DNA from: an uncultured Eggerthellaceae bacterium
GTDB lineage: Bacteria > Actinomycetota > Coriobacteriia > Coriobacteriales > Eggerthellaceae
Assembly (NCBI GenBank): GCA_905234635.1
Contig: CAJOJB010000022.1
Location: forward strand, 1-36,754
Length of the DNA stretch: 36,754 nt
Direction: 5' to 3'
Part shown: positions 1 to 7,677 of the stretch, piece by piece
Numbering within the stretch: the first letter of the stretch is position 1
Layout: each line of letters starts with the position of its first letter
Position numbers and translations under genes: made by a program
Notes under the pieces: generated by a model
Seen by the model: the letters and a program-made list of their open reading frames with translations, nothing else
What the model was told of the DNA's origin: nothing
Database searches by the model: none

Positions 1-80
1 TTCTGCCGCAGCTTGGGCAGCTGGTGTAGCCTGCGATTCTGCCGCAGCTTGGGCAGCTGGTGTAGCCTGCGATTCTGCCG
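1..80 (-). repeat. 36-bp tandem coding repeat in TauE/SafE gene
   Basis: The unit reads ESQATPAAQAAA on the minus strand. Two nearly identical 36-bp copies are visible, and a further copy begins at the window edge. The repeat is in frame, so changes in copy number would alter loop length without breaking the reading frame. Confidence 0.85.
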
Positions 81-507
81 CAGCCTTGGCTTCAGACGCA
101 GATGTATTACCGTGATCAGCCCTTGTGGCGCTACTCTTAGGCATGGCCAAGCCTTTACACAGCATGGTTGAAGCCGAATATGCAATAACGCAGCCGGTGG
201 CAAGCATAACCAGCCACGCAGGCGACATATTGGCAAGACGAACGCCCAAGGGCGAAGTACATGCCCCACACACCCCGGCAATTAAACCCAAGGGCACAAG
301 GCAGGTACGGTTACGAACATGGGTAATACTGCCCGCCGCCGCGGTAAAGATCATCGCAAAAAGCGAAGTGCCCGTGGAAGCAAGGGCAGAAAGTCCAAAA
401 CCCAAACGGAAGATGGGCACCATCATGGAGCCGCCGCCCACGCCCAGAAGGCCCGAAAGAATGCCAACAACTATCCCGCAGAGGGCTGCACCAATGACAA
501 CTTCCAA
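1..507 (-). CDS. TauE/SafE family sulfite/anion exporter (partial, 3' end outside window)
   Basis: The 169 visible codons encode an N-terminal half of a TauE/SafE membrane permease. The first helix contains the glycine-rich motif GLLGVGGGSMMVP typical of the family, followed by further helices around STGTSLFAMIFTAAAG, LPLGLIAGVCGA and WLVMLATGCVIAYSAS. Family members export sulfite, sulfoacetate or other organosulfur anions; the substrate cannot be read here. I place the start at a TTG (507) because AGAAGG lies 5 bases upstream and the preceding in-frame codon group is the stop of the glycosyltransferase gene, 9 bases away, so the two are co-transcribed. After about residue 135 the protein enters a hydrophilic Ala/Gln/Glu-rich stretch with a 12-residue tandem repeat (ESQATPAAQAAA) that runs off the window edge, where the family has the cytoplasmic loop between its two halves. 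Confidence 0.8.
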   Translation of the reverse strand, partial: MEVVIGAALCGIVVGILSGLLGVGGGSMMVPIFRLGFGLSALASTGTSLFAMIFTAAAGSITHVRNRTCLVPLGLIAGVCGACTSPLGVRLANMSPAWLVMLATGCVIAYSASTMLCKGLAMPKSSATRADHGNTSASEAKAAAESQATPAAQAAAESQATPAAQAAAE

Positions 508-516
508 GACAACCTT

Positions 517-1788
517 CTATTCGTCAAGGTTAAGGCGAATTTCACCCGTTGAACCTGGGTCGATATTGCGCACTTCCTGCGACTGTTCCTGATCGTCGGG
601 AACGATGGAATGCAAAAGGGCTGCCGAAAGCGGCTTGTCGCCTTCAATGCGTGCCATAATCTCGGGCCAAATAGACTGGAATTCAAAATAGTTTGCACAG
701 TTTTCCTGAGCGTAAGCCGCCGCACCGCTCGTAGCAGCACTCGCCGCTTCGCGATAAGCCGCTTTGTCGGGGCGCCCCAGGCTGCGCAACCAGGCCGTAC
801 GCTTCACGCGCTTTTCAATACCTTCTTCCAGGAAGGGGCCCGGATAAGGTTCAAGTGACGAAGGCTTAATCTGCTGTAAGTCCACCTGCGATTTGCTGTA
901 TTCGATCTTGCGGAATTCATAAAGCCAGCGATAGATGTCCTGACGGAAACGCGTGCCTTCACTGCGGGTTTCGGGTGGCAGGTGATGCAAGCGCCAGGTA
1001 TTGTCAAACCATACGTCGGAACCGAACATGCGCAGATTGAGCAAGTAGTCCAAGTCTTCGCCACGCACAATCCAGGGATCAAAACAGACGCGCAAAAACG
1101 CTTCGCGATGAATGGCCAAACAACCACCGCACACGTGGTTAGAACGGGAAAGACGCGGGCCCTTCATGGCCTTGTCTATCCACTTATTGAAGGCACGACC
1201 CTGTTCCCAGTAGCGGTTGTACCACTTGTCTTGGCTCATGGAATGATAGTTGCCTTCAGAATTAAGGTAGTAGCCCGTCTTGGCCAAAATAGGAATGCCG
1301 CGCTTGGTAAGTTTGCCCAGGCCATACATGGCTCGCGACATAAAGTCGGGATCGTCGACAACTTCGTCGTCGTCTAAGAACAGCACGGCGTCGAAACCAA
1401 GTACATTGGCTAAAACAAGCCCTAAGTTGCGCACCGCACCATAACCAGTAAGACCAATTTCGGTTTCGTGAGTGTCCAGGTTCAGCTGCTCGAAACGCTT
1501 ACGCACCAGGGCAAGCTCGGCTTCGCCCACAACCAAAATATCCAGACTGGGGAACTGATTGCAAATTGCGCGCACACGTTCCGTTGCGGGTGCCGCCAGG
1601 TCGGGGTCGGCTGCGACCAAGACAGCAATGGGGCCCATCTGTTCAACATTGACCAAAGATTCGAGGCACCGAGGCAGTTCGTCAATTTTGCCCAAGGTTG
1701 AAGGATGGTCGTAAACCGCAACCAGGGAATTGCTGCTGCTACGCGTACTTGCGCTAATAAAAACCGGTATAACTATGAGTGGATTCAT
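517..1788 (-). CDS. Glycosyltransferase, GT-A fold (family 2-like)
   Basis: A 423-residue soluble protein starting MNPLIVIPVF, the usual first beta strand of a GT-A glycosyltransferase. The metal and nucleotide-sugar binding motif appears as VLFLDDDEVVDDPDF, and a later acidic motif RGEDLDYLLNLRMFG matches the catalytic-base region. The C-terminal third is helical and charged and was not recognised. It probably transfers a sugar to a cell-envelope acceptor; donor and acceptor are unknown. An alternative GTG start lies at 1800, but GGAAGAGG then directly abuts it, so the ATG at 1788 is preferred. An extended -10 promoter lies upstream, and the TauE/SafE gene follows after 9 bases, suggesting a two-gene transcript. 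Confidence 0.8.
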   Translation of the reverse strand: MNPLIVIPVFISASTRSSSNSLVAVYDHPSTLGKIDELPRCLESLVNVEQMGPIAVLVAADPDLAAPATERVRAICNQFPSLDILVVGEAELALVRKRFEQLNLDTHETEIGLTGYGAVRNLGLVLANVLGFDAVLFLDDDEVVDDPDFMSRAMYGLGKLTKRGIPILAKTGYYLNSEGNYHSMSQDKWYNRYWEQGRAFNKWIDKAMKGPRLSRSNHVCGGCLAIHREAFLRVCFDPWIVRGEDLDYLLNLRMFGSDVWFDNTWRLHHLPPETRSEGTRFRQDIYRWLYEFRKIEYSKSQVDLQQIKPSSLEPYPGPFLEEGIEKRVKRTAWLRSLGRPDKAAYREAASAATSGAAAYAQENCANYFEFQSIWPEIMARIEGDKPLSAALLHSIVPDDQEQSQEVRNIDPGSTGEIRLNLDE

Positions 1789-1874
1789 GCTCTTACACAC
1801 CCTCTTCCGTGCGGCATAACGCCAGCGTCCAACAATAAGATACGACTACGTTATCGCGCACGCTTGAACGGCTT

Positions 1875-1883
1875 ATTATAGCA
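1875..1883 (-). promoter_or_regulatory. Extended -10 promoter for the glycosyltransferase gene
   Basis: On the minus strand TGC precedes a perfect TATAAT, giving an extended -10 element about 85 bases upstream of the start. No good -35 hexamer is seen, which is usual for extended -10 promoters. A 6-bp hairpin CGCTTG/CAAGCG lies just upstream without a T-tract. Confidence 0.6.
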
Positions 1884-1913
1884 AGGCAAGACGCTTGAAA
1901 CCATGCAAGCGCA

Positions 1914-2495
1914 TTATTCTTCTTCAGTTATACCGAAGCGCTTCAGGGCACCAATTAAAGGAAGTCCGAGTACATAGATCACAACCGCTTCACCAATACC
2001 AATGGCAATGACGCCAAAAAGATACATCAGCGGATACATACCGTCGAGCGCGATATCAGTGAAGGGAATGGTGTAAAAGCCCAAGCCCTGCAGAATAATA
2101 GGCAAATAAGCAGGCACGATGAGCGCATTGCTTACCACAAAACCTCCGATGGCCAGCAGGGGCTTATCGCGAAACTTACGACACCACAGGGCGCCCAGGA
2201 AGGTTGCCAAACCGCCAAACACTACGTCAAGCATGCCCAGCATGCCCATGCCGCTGATAGCCACATTGATAAGATTGGCAATAATGCAGCCTATGGTCAG
2301 ACCAGGGACCGCTGGTGCTGAAAAGAGCGCAATTACGCACAGGGCTTCAGAAATGCGAAATTGCACGGGCCCCCAGGCAAGCCCTTGCAAAAGCAACATG
2401 CACACCAAGGTTGCAGCGGCATAGACCGCCGCGATAATGCCCGCTTGAGCAAGCGAACGCGTCTTAAGACTAGTCCTGTCCAGGGAAGCTTCCAT
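1914..2495 (-). CDS. queT: QueT family ECF transporter substrate-binding component
   Basis: A 193-residue integral membrane protein with about six helices, matching in length and pattern the S-components of energy-coupling factor transporters of the QueT type, which bind queuosine precursors. The segment LAQAGIIAAVYAAATLV is the typical first helix, and GPVQFRISEAL matches the conserved segment after it. S-components need EcfT and two EcfA ATPases; an EcfT gene is present at 19267-20109 in this window, but no EcfA is. The ATG start has AAGGAG 7 bases upstream. A leader of about 84 bases with a 5-bp hairpin precedes it. The QueT assignment is by family resemblance; vitamin S-components of similar topology are the alternative. 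Confidence 0.78.
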   Translation of the reverse strand: MEASLDRTSLKTRSLAQAGIIAAVYAAATLVCMLLLQGLAWGPVQFRISEALCVIALFSAPAVPGLTIGCIIANLINVAISGMGMLGMLDVVFGGLATFLGALWCRKFRDKPLLAIGGFVVSNALIVPAYLPIILQGLGFYTIPFTDIALDGMYPLMYLFGVIAIGIGEAVVIYVLGLPLIGALKRFGITEEE

Positions 2496-2591
2496 AATAA
2501 TCTCCTTCCGCGCAGGTATTCCTACGGGCTATGGGCAGCGTATTACATGGCCAATGCAGGGCCCAACGATGCAAAGGCATGGGCGAGTATA
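2496..2591 (-). promoter_or_regulatory. queT promoter and structured leader
   Basis: The minus strand carries TATACT at 2586-2591 as a likely -10. From the predicted start near 2579 the leader begins with GCCCA, which pairs with TGGGC 14 bases later, and ends at the AAGGAG ribosome binding site. Genes of this family often carry preQ1 riboswitches, but I could not match a known preQ1 consensus, so only a structured leader is claimed. Confidence 0.35.
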
Positions 2592-2613
2592 GCAGACTTA
2601 TAAGATTCACACG

Positions 2614-2640
2614 CAGAAAAACGAAACATACGCACGTATG
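2614..2640 (-). terminator. Intrinsic terminator after the TPR gene
   Basis: On the minus strand CATAC and GTATG form a hairpin around a four-base loop, followed by TTTCGTTTTT. It sits 75 bases beyond the TPR-protein stop and just upstream of the queT promoter. Confidence 0.6.
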
Positions 2641-2714
2641 CTTAATGCGCACCCAAGACGTACTTAAGGTTGTACCCAGGGTGTGCTTAATGCGCGCTTC
2701 GTATGGTGCGCTTG

Positions 2715-4652
2715 CTAGTTTTGAAGCGACTCGCTCACCGAAAAGAGTTCGTCACGATGCCCTTCTACAGTGCCTATCATCCTTGAAAGCGGTGCAACTA
2801 CTTCCAAGATGCCATTGTCGACCAACGGTACCAGCTGAGATGCAACAAGGCTGCGAACTTGGGGCGTAGGAGCGGGCGTAATGCCTTCCCGTTGCAAGAT
2901 TTCGCGTGCCTGAGCGGGGTCGGGCACTTCGGGATTGCCCATTTCTTCGAGCAGTTCCTGCATTTCGTTCATCACTACTTCAGGGCGTCCAAAATTATGA
3001 CGCCTGCACATGACATAGGCCGCCAGCGCCGCTTCCTTACGCCCCGCTTGCCACAGGGCAAAAGCCAAGCGATAGTAGATAAACGGAATAGCGTTGTCCG
3101 ACGTGGAATAGGACAAGGCCTGTTCCAAATACGGAATGGCTTCAGCATGCTGCTGCTTGGAAAAAAGCGCGTTGACCATGTCGGTATAACCAATGGTGCT
3201 CGTCGGTGCAAGCTCTATGCACTTTTCTGCCTGCTGTATGGCGCGGTCGGGTTCGCCCATGTCGCAATACAGGTCGCACAAAATTGAACGCGCACGGAAA
3301 CCCGAATCGGAATAACGGACAAAGCGCGTTCCTTCGTCAACCTTGTTCAGGGGAAGCAGGAATCGAGAAACCACGTCGGAACAATAGAGTGCCTTGGTGT
3401 TTGCGGGCAGGTCTTCCACTTCCTTGTCGGCCGCGTCGACCACGCTTTCTAGCACCGCAATCGCAGCGAGGGGCGCTTCCTGCCTGTCTTCTTCGGCCGC
3501 ATGGACCGTGTCCCACGAATCGCTGGGCATGTCAGAAAGAACGTCAAGTTCGCCAACGGTGTCGGCATAAAGGGTTTCGCGCATGTCCTGCGGAATGGGG
3601 CGCTCGTCACCTATCGGATGCTTGTGGTTAACATGAACCGCTTTGTCGAACGCAGGGTCCGACGTCACTGAAGCGTTGAGCAGTTCCTGCATCCAGTTAA
3701 AATCGCGCGCCTCGATGCGCGGAAGAACCTTGGCAATAAACGACAGTCGATCGAAATACAAAGTCATAGCCGCATCGTTGTCCAAGCTGACGGGGTGGCT
3801 CGCAATACGAACGCGCGAAATGCCTACACTCGTACCGAAGGCAACGGCCGCCAAAATGGCCCCCACCGACAAGGCATAGCGCGCCGCGTCCTGCGACGTC
3901 TGAGCAGAACAGTCGACCCACATCCCACTTACTGCGTCGAAACGATGCTGCTGCATCCATGACGCAAGAGGAGCCGTATAGTCTATACTGAAAAGGCCTT
4001 CGGTCACATTGCAGTCGTAGGTGTAGGTCAGTCGATAGGGCAGGCGAAGCGCTTCGACCATCAAGGCAAAACGCGTGCGCACGTCCCATTCCCCACCCAT
4101 GCGCCCCTGGGTGCCATAGATTTCAAGCAGGGGGTTGTTCGTCATGCCCTTCATTTGTTCAGGCGCGGCACCAGCAATAGAAGCAATAAGACTTGCGTCG
4201 GCCAGAGCGCAGTCCACTTCGGTCCATGTCGGAGCACTGCTTTGCGCGTCAAACGCTTCCTTAACAAAAAGTAGGCGGTTCATAGCGGCTTCGGCGGCGA
4301 ATACCGAAGACAGTTCGTCGGGTTCTAATTCGCCATGGGGAAAGCGTATCCAAAAGGTTCCCGTATTGGACAAGCGGATAACATCGATGTCGTGACTGGC
4401 CGCAATACTACGAATCCGCGATGCTCCCACATCTGAAAACAGACGTGCCGCGAAATGAGCAAAGCCTCTGCCGGGGCTGCCTTCTTCCGCTTCACTTGGC
4501 CCGAGCATAACAATGTCAATGGCGTCGGGCAGTTCGGTTTGAAGGAAGCGGACGAGCAAATCACCCATAGCCTGCGATTCTTGTTCTTTGGGGGAAAGCT
4601 GGGTCTTGTTTTCAGGCTGAATGTTTTCAGAAGAGTTGTTAAATAATGCCAT
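2715..4652 (-). CDS. TPR-repeat protein of unknown function
   Basis: A 645-residue protein with no signal peptide or membrane helix. Roughly the last 200 residues hold tetratricopeptide-type helix pairs, for example around RARSILCDLYCDMGEPDRAIQ and PTSTIGYTDMVNALFSKQQH, which usually act as protein-binding scaffolds. The first 400 residues were not recognised; they contain conserved-looking segments such as GTFWIRFPHGELEPDEL and a Trp-rich region, and no catalytic signature stands out. The ATG start has GAGG 8 bases upstream. It appears to be transcribed alone, with a terminator downstream and a weak promoter-like TTGATA-18-GATAAG upstream. A cytoplasmic adaptor role is a guess from the TPRs only. 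Confidence 0.7.
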   Translation of the reverse strand: MALFNNSSENIQPENKTQLSPKEQESQAMGDLLVRFLQTELPDAIDIVMLGPSEAEEGSPGRGFAHFAARLFSDVGASRIRSIAASHDIDVIRLSNTGTFWIRFPHGELEPDELSSVFAAEAAMNRLLFVKEAFDAQSSAPTWTEVDCALADASLIASIAGAAPEQMKGMTNNPLLEIYGTQGRMGGEWDVRTRFALMVEALRLPYRLTYTYDCNVTEGLFSIDYTAPLASWMQQHRFDAVSGMWVDCSAQTSQDAARYALSVGAILAAVAFGTSVGISRVRIASHPVSLDNDAAMTLYFDRLSFIAKVLPRIEARDFNWMQELLNASVTSDPAFDKAVHVNHKHPIGDERPIPQDMRETLYADTVGELDVLSDMPSDSWDTVHAAEEDRQEAPLAAIAVLESVVDAADKEVEDLPANTKALYCSDVVSRFLLPLNKVDEGTRFVRYSDSGFRARSILCDLYCDMGEPDRAIQQAEKCIELAPTSTIGYTDMVNALFSKQQHAEAIPYLEQALSYSTSDNAIPFIYYRLAFALWQAGRKEAALAAYVMCRRHNFGRPEVVMNEMQELLEEMGNPEVPDPAQAREILQREGITPAPTPQVRSLVASQLVPLVDNGILEVVAPLSRMIGTVEGHRDELFSVSESLQN

Positions 4653-4824
4653 AGCTGCTACCTCGCTTGTGCTCGTTTTCTTACCCTTTCATCTTATCGC
4701 AAAAGCAGGCAACAAATATCAACAAGCGCGCAACAAAACCTTCAATATCTCAGGCACCAATGAAGCATTGTTCAAACATTATTGAATCGCAGCATTTAAA
4801 ACGCCGCTCATGCAGAACGACGTA

Positions 4825-4863
4825 ATAAAAACAGCAGCCGGCATTACGCTCGGACCGGCTGCT
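4825..4863 (-). terminator. Intrinsic terminator overlapping a stop codon
   Basis: A perfect 9-bp stem (AGCAGCCGG with CCGGCTGCT) and a T-rich tail. The 5' arm lies inside the last codons of the small membrane protein gene (4844-5104), so the hairpin straddles the translation stop. Confidence 0.88.
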
Positions 4864-5104
4864 GGTTATGTTGTTCCGCGGGCTGAACCTGCGAGATAGG
4901 CGCAGTATCAGCGGTCGCCTGTGGAGGCTCTGCGAAAGCCAAAAATGCCGAGCGCATGCACCAGGCGAATATGACAGAAAGGACGGCCAGAAGAAGCAAT
5001 TTCATAAGTAATTGCCGCCTTTGACGCTGTTCGTGGGCACTAAAAACATAGTGTTCCACGGGGCCCCCGCCATACACGTTCACACCCTGAATCCGTTCAT
5101 TCAT
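4844..5104 (-). CDS. Small single-pass membrane protein, unknown function
   Basis: An 86-residue protein not recognised as any family. Residues 1-32 are hydrophilic with a basic HEQRQRRQ stretch, residues about 33-53 form one membrane helix (LLMKLLLLAVLSVIFAWCM), and the tail is Ala/Gln/Pro-rich and polar. The basic N-terminal side predicts that the N-terminus is cytoplasmic and the tail external. The gene has its own perfect terminator, which supports expression. It follows the diguanylate cyclase gene on the same strand but is separated by 214 bases that hold a large hairpin. Confidence 0.55.
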   Translation of the reverse strand: MNERIQGVNVYGGGPVEHYVFSAHEQRQRRQLLMKLLLLAVLSVIFAWCMRSAFLAFAEPPQATADTAPISQVQPAEQHNQQPVRA

Positions 5105-5318
5105 GCTGCGTCTTTTCTCTAGTACGTTTATATTGCTGTATTTAGATGTAACAGGTGCATCTGGGTACTATTTCTACCATATATTGTGGTTTGCGTCTAG
5201 GAAAAATGCCTTATTTAGCGAATTATTTGCAAAAAACATCGACTTTTCCATAGACGTAATGTCCGCAAATTCAATAAGGCAAAAATATGGGATTGTAATG
5301 CCAGGTAAGCTCCGTTGA
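5105..5318. other. AT-rich intergenic region with long dyad
   Basis: No convincing gene. The main feature is the long inverted repeat annotated separately. Near 5130-5160 there is a TATAAA-like -10 for the small membrane protein gene and an imperfect palindrome CTGT...ACAG. A plus-strand 71-codon reading frame has no ribosome binding site and low-complexity composition. Confidence 0.5.
5202..5281 (-). terminator. Long hairpin, probable terminator of the diguanylate cyclase gene or small RNA
   Basis: TGCCTTATT (5207-5215) is the exact inverse of AATAAGGCA (5273-5281), and inner arms GAATTATTTGC and GCAAATTC pair with a bulge. On the minus strand the closing arm runs straight into TTTTT. The stem is longer than most terminators, so a structured RNA is a second possibility. 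Confidence 0.5.
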
Positions 5319-6221
5319 CTAGCTGGACCTTTCAGCGTGATGTTGCTGTTTCATGGTATACATGCGTTCGTCGGCTTTGTTGAAAAGGTCTTCCCACACC
5401 CACGCGCCTTGCACCATTTCTTCAGTTGAAGCCGTGCCGTACGAAAGCGTAAAGGGAATGGTTGTCATTTCGTCGATGTAACAGCTCATGCGCATGTGGT
5501 TATAGCCATCTTCGATTTCCTTAGCAAAATCGTCGTAGCTACCCTCGCAACAAATAACCATCATTTCGTCGCCACCAAAACGAATGGTTAAGCGTTCCTT
5601 ATTCTTCTTGCGGCTGTCGAAACGAGCCTTCCAGAAGCCGCCAACGTCGGTTAGTAGTTTGTCGCCCGCAGCGTGACCATAGGTGTCATTGACGTCCTTG
5701 AAATTGTCGAGGTCGATAATGGCCAAATGGATAGGCATCTGACTTGCACGGCGGAAGCCCACCGTAGGCAAGAAAATAGTATCCAGGTAGTTGCGATTAA
5801 ACACGCCTGTCAATGAATCAAAAACGACCTGATTGTTGTAGCCATCAATGATTTCGCTAATCTGATCGGCGCTGCCACCTTCAATAATAATGGAGTCGGT
5901 GGTATCGACCACATATTCAAGCACGCAGTCATGACCTTCGACATTGAGATAGCGCGAAATAATCCAGTAGATGCGGTCGTCGCAGAACTCCATTTTGTAA
6001 AGCACGTCCTGTGTTTGCAGGGCACGCAGCGAAGAACAATTTTCACAACGATGAGGACGGCCCCATACCGAACGACAAATGTTTCCCACCTGCAAGGTGC
6101 CGTCGGTGTTAACCAAGAATTCACTTAATGGATCAACGAGACGCACTATATTAGTTTCATCGCTCAGTAAATCGATGAGATACTCGACTTCTTCCCTGGT
6201 AAATTCCTTTTTGAATGCCAC
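5319..6221 (-). CDS. GGDEF diguanylate cyclase with Cys-containing N-terminal sensor
   Basis: A 300-residue soluble protein. Residues 1-110 form a PAS-like sensor with cysteines at 49, 59, 62 and 80, including a C-x9-C-x2-C cluster, suggesting metal, Fe-S or redox sensing. Residues about 131-300 are a GGDEF domain: DSLTGVFNR, IDLDNFKDVND (metal and GTP binding) and RFGGDEMMV are clear. The signature reads GGDEM instead of GGDEF, and the position of the usual inhibitory RxxD site is NKER, so feedback inhibition by c-di-GMP is unlikely. I chose the GTG at 6221 because AAAGGGG lies 5 bases before it; longer forms run into the divergent phosphate permease gene, and the ATG at 6272 sits on the promoter. 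Activity as a c-di-GMP synthase is probable, not certain. Confidence 0.85.
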   Translation of the reverse strand: MAFKKEFTREEVEYLIDLLSDETNIVRLVDPLSEFLVNTDGTLQVGNICRSVWGRPHRCENCSSLRALQTQDVLYKMEFCDDRIYWIISRYLNVEGHDCVLEYVVDTTDSIIIEGGSADQISEIIDGYNNQVVFDSLTGVFNRNYLDTIFLPTVGFRRASQMPIHLAIIDLDNFKDVNDTYGHAAGDKLLTDVGGFWKARFDSRKKNKERLTIRFGGDEMMVICCEGSYDDFAKEIEDGYNHMRMSCYIDEMTTIPFTLSYGTASTEEMVQGAWVWEDLFNKADERMYTMKQQHHAERSS

Positions 6222-6268
6222 AAGTACCCCTTTTGTACGCTTATACGTTTCTTTGCCTGAAAAGTTTA

Positions 6269-6279
6269 GCATTATTATA
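6269..6279 (-). promoter_or_regulatory. -10 region for the diguanylate cyclase gene, one arm of an 11-bp inverted repeat
   Basis: Minus-strand TATAAT at 6274-6279 is placed about 53 bases before the GTG start. The 11 bases TATAATAATGC recur exactly on the plus strand at 6416-6426, where they form the -10 region of the divergent pit gene. Confidence 0.55.
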
Positions 6280-6380
6280 GGGCAAGTTCGCTGCTGGTTG
6301 TTGGGCAAGTTCGCTCTTAGCTGTTGGACAAGTTTGCTCCTAGGCATAGGGCAAGTTTCCCAATGGACATAGGCAAGTTT
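6280..6380. repeat. Five 23-bp spaced direct repeats between divergent genes
   Basis: The core GGCAAGTT, usually preceded by T/A-G, begins at 6281, 6304, 6327 (as GACAAGTT), 6350 and 6372, so the spacing is 23, 23, 23 and 22 bases. The first two units also share TCGCT after the core, while the last two share TCCCA. The array fills the space between two promoters that form an inverted repeat. It is too short and degenerate for CRISPR and looks like an array of regulator-binding sites. Confidence 0.75.
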
Positions 6381-6415
6381 CCCACTGCGCTGTTTTCGCA
6401 ACGAAAAAGGTCGGA

Positions 6416-6426
6416 TATAATAATGC
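6416..6426 (+). promoter_or_regulatory. -10 region for pit
   Basis: TATAAT at 6416-6421 lies 77 bases upstream of the TTG start of pit. No strong -35 is seen, consistent with activator dependence. Confidence 0.55.
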
Positions 6427-6498
6427 AGCTTAGAAAAAGCGCTATTTGCGTGGTATGCCGCTTGTAAAACGGTTTGATCATAGAAACAAAGGACGCCT

Positions 6499-7554
6499 TT
6501 GCTCAACTTTAGCTTCAGCGCAGTTTTACCTGCCATGATGGACCAGCCCGCTCTGGCGGCCATCATTTTGCTTTCCTTGGGTACCCTTTTTATGAACGGT
6601 GCCCACGATGCAGCCAATGCCATTGCGGCAGCGGTGGCAACGCGTTCTATTTCCCCTGGTAAAGCACTCCTTATGGCGGCACTCTGCAACTTCTTCGGCG
6701 TTTCACTGGCAACGCTTATTTCGACAGCGGTCGCCAAAACCATGATTACCATGGTGAATTTTTCGGGCGACAACCAGGCGGCACTCATTGCCCTTTGCGC
6801 GGCCATGGTAGCCATTATTATCTGGGGTGGAGGCACCTGGTATTTAGGAATCCCATCTAGCCAAAGCCATGCCCTTATCGCGGGGGTAACAGGTGCAGCC
6901 ATTGCGCTTCAGGGTGGTATTGACGGCATTAACTTTAATGAATGGGTGAAGGTAATCTGGGGTTTGCTCGTAGCGGTCGGCTTAGGATTTTTCCTGGGGT
7001 GGGGCCTTTCAAAGCTGGCAGGAATCCTGTTTAAAAATGTCGAACGACGAGCTTCTGAAAAAACCTTCTCACATCTTTTGAACTTTACCGCAGGGGTACT
7101 TGCCTTTGAACATGGCATGCAAGACGGTCAGAAGTTCATGGGCGTATGCTTCTTGGCTATTGCCCTGGCCATGGGCGCTGACCAAAGCGTAGACCTCGAA
7201 TTCCCCTTATGGCTCATGATTTCGTGTTCGCTGTGCATGCTTATTGGCACAGCTATTGGTGGCAAGAACATTATTAAGAATGTCGGTCTGAACATTGTAG
7301 CCATGGACAAATGGCAAGGTTTCATCGCATCGCTTTCTGCTGCTATTTGTATCGGCATTTCAAACATGACTGGTCTGCCCATTTCAACCACGCATGCCAA
7401 CACAACCGCCATCATGGGCGTAGGCACGGCAAAGGGTCGCAAGAAGGTAAACTGGGGCGCATCAACCAACATGGCCAAGGCATGGATATACACCTTCCCT
7501 GGGTGCGGCCTGATGGGTTATGTGTTTGCCAAAGTCTTTATGATGCTGTTTTAA
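6499..7554 (+). CDS. pit: Inorganic phosphate transporter, PiT family
   Basis: A 351-residue integral membrane protein of about ten helices that would import phosphate with a cation. Family signatures are present in both halves: NGAHDAANAIAAAVATR near residue 33, IPSSQSHALIAG near residue 122, and PISTTHANTTAIMGVG near residue 297, the second STTHA repeat. The first signature has His where NGANDxANA is usual. The TTG start at 6499 has AAAGGA with a 5-base gap; the next in-frame ATG (6535) has no such site. The gene stands alone and diverges from the diguanylate cyclase gene across the 23-bp repeat array. No PhoU-like partner is adjacent. Confidence 0.93.
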   Translation: MLNFSFSAVLPAMMDQPALAAIILLSLGTLFMNGAHDAANAIAAAVATRSISPGKALLMAALCNFFGVSLATLISTAVAKTMITMVNFSGDNQAALIALCAAMVAIIIWGGGTWYLGIPSSQSHALIAGVTGAAIALQGGIDGINFNEWVKVIWGLLVAVGLGFFLGWGLSKLAGILFKNVERRASEKTFSHLLNFTAGVLAFEHGMQDGQKFMGVCFLAIALAMGADQSVDLEFPLWLMISCSLCMLIGTAIGGKNIIKNVGLNIVAMDKWQGFIASLSAAICIGISNMTGLPISTTHANTTAIMGVGTAKGRKKVNWGASTNMAKAWIYTFPGCGLMGYVFAKVFMMLF

Positions 7555-7626
7555 AGTTTCTACCGCGCCAGGAGTATTTCTTTTTACGCTTCGGTACCAA
7601 GCGCGTTGCTTTCCCTCAAAGCACAC

Positions 7627-7632
7627 TATAAT
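7627..7632 (+). promoter_or_regulatory. -10 element for the ABC exporter gene
   Basis: Perfect TATAAT, 45 bases before the GTG start; TTGCTT 15 bases upstream is a weak -35 candidate. Confidence 0.5.
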
Positions 7633-7665
7633 TCAATGCACAGAATTAATGCTAAAAACCTGTGA

Positions 7666-7677
7666 GTAGGCGCCTAC
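7666..7677 (+). promoter_or_regulatory. 12-bp perfect palindrome over the ribosome binding site
   Basis: GTAGGCGCCTAC directly abuts the GTG start of the ABC exporter gene and contains its best Shine-Dalgarno match (GTAGG). It could be an operator. Confidence 0.4.

Noticed and set aside
2496-2591. preQ1 riboswitch before queT
   Set aside because: The leader is structured and in the right place, but I could not match any preQ1 class consensus by eye; a covariance-model search would decide.
5103-5318. Small plus-strand gene
   Set aside because: No start signal, AT-rich composition, and it lies over a terminator-like dyad on the other strand.
6280-6380. CRISPR array
   Set aside because: The conserved core is only about 8-10 bases with degenerate flanks, spacing is one repeat length, and no cas genes are present.
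6222-6902. N-terminal extension of the diguanylate cyclase
   Set aside because: It would cross the repeat array and both promoters and overlap the well-supported pit gene on the other strand.
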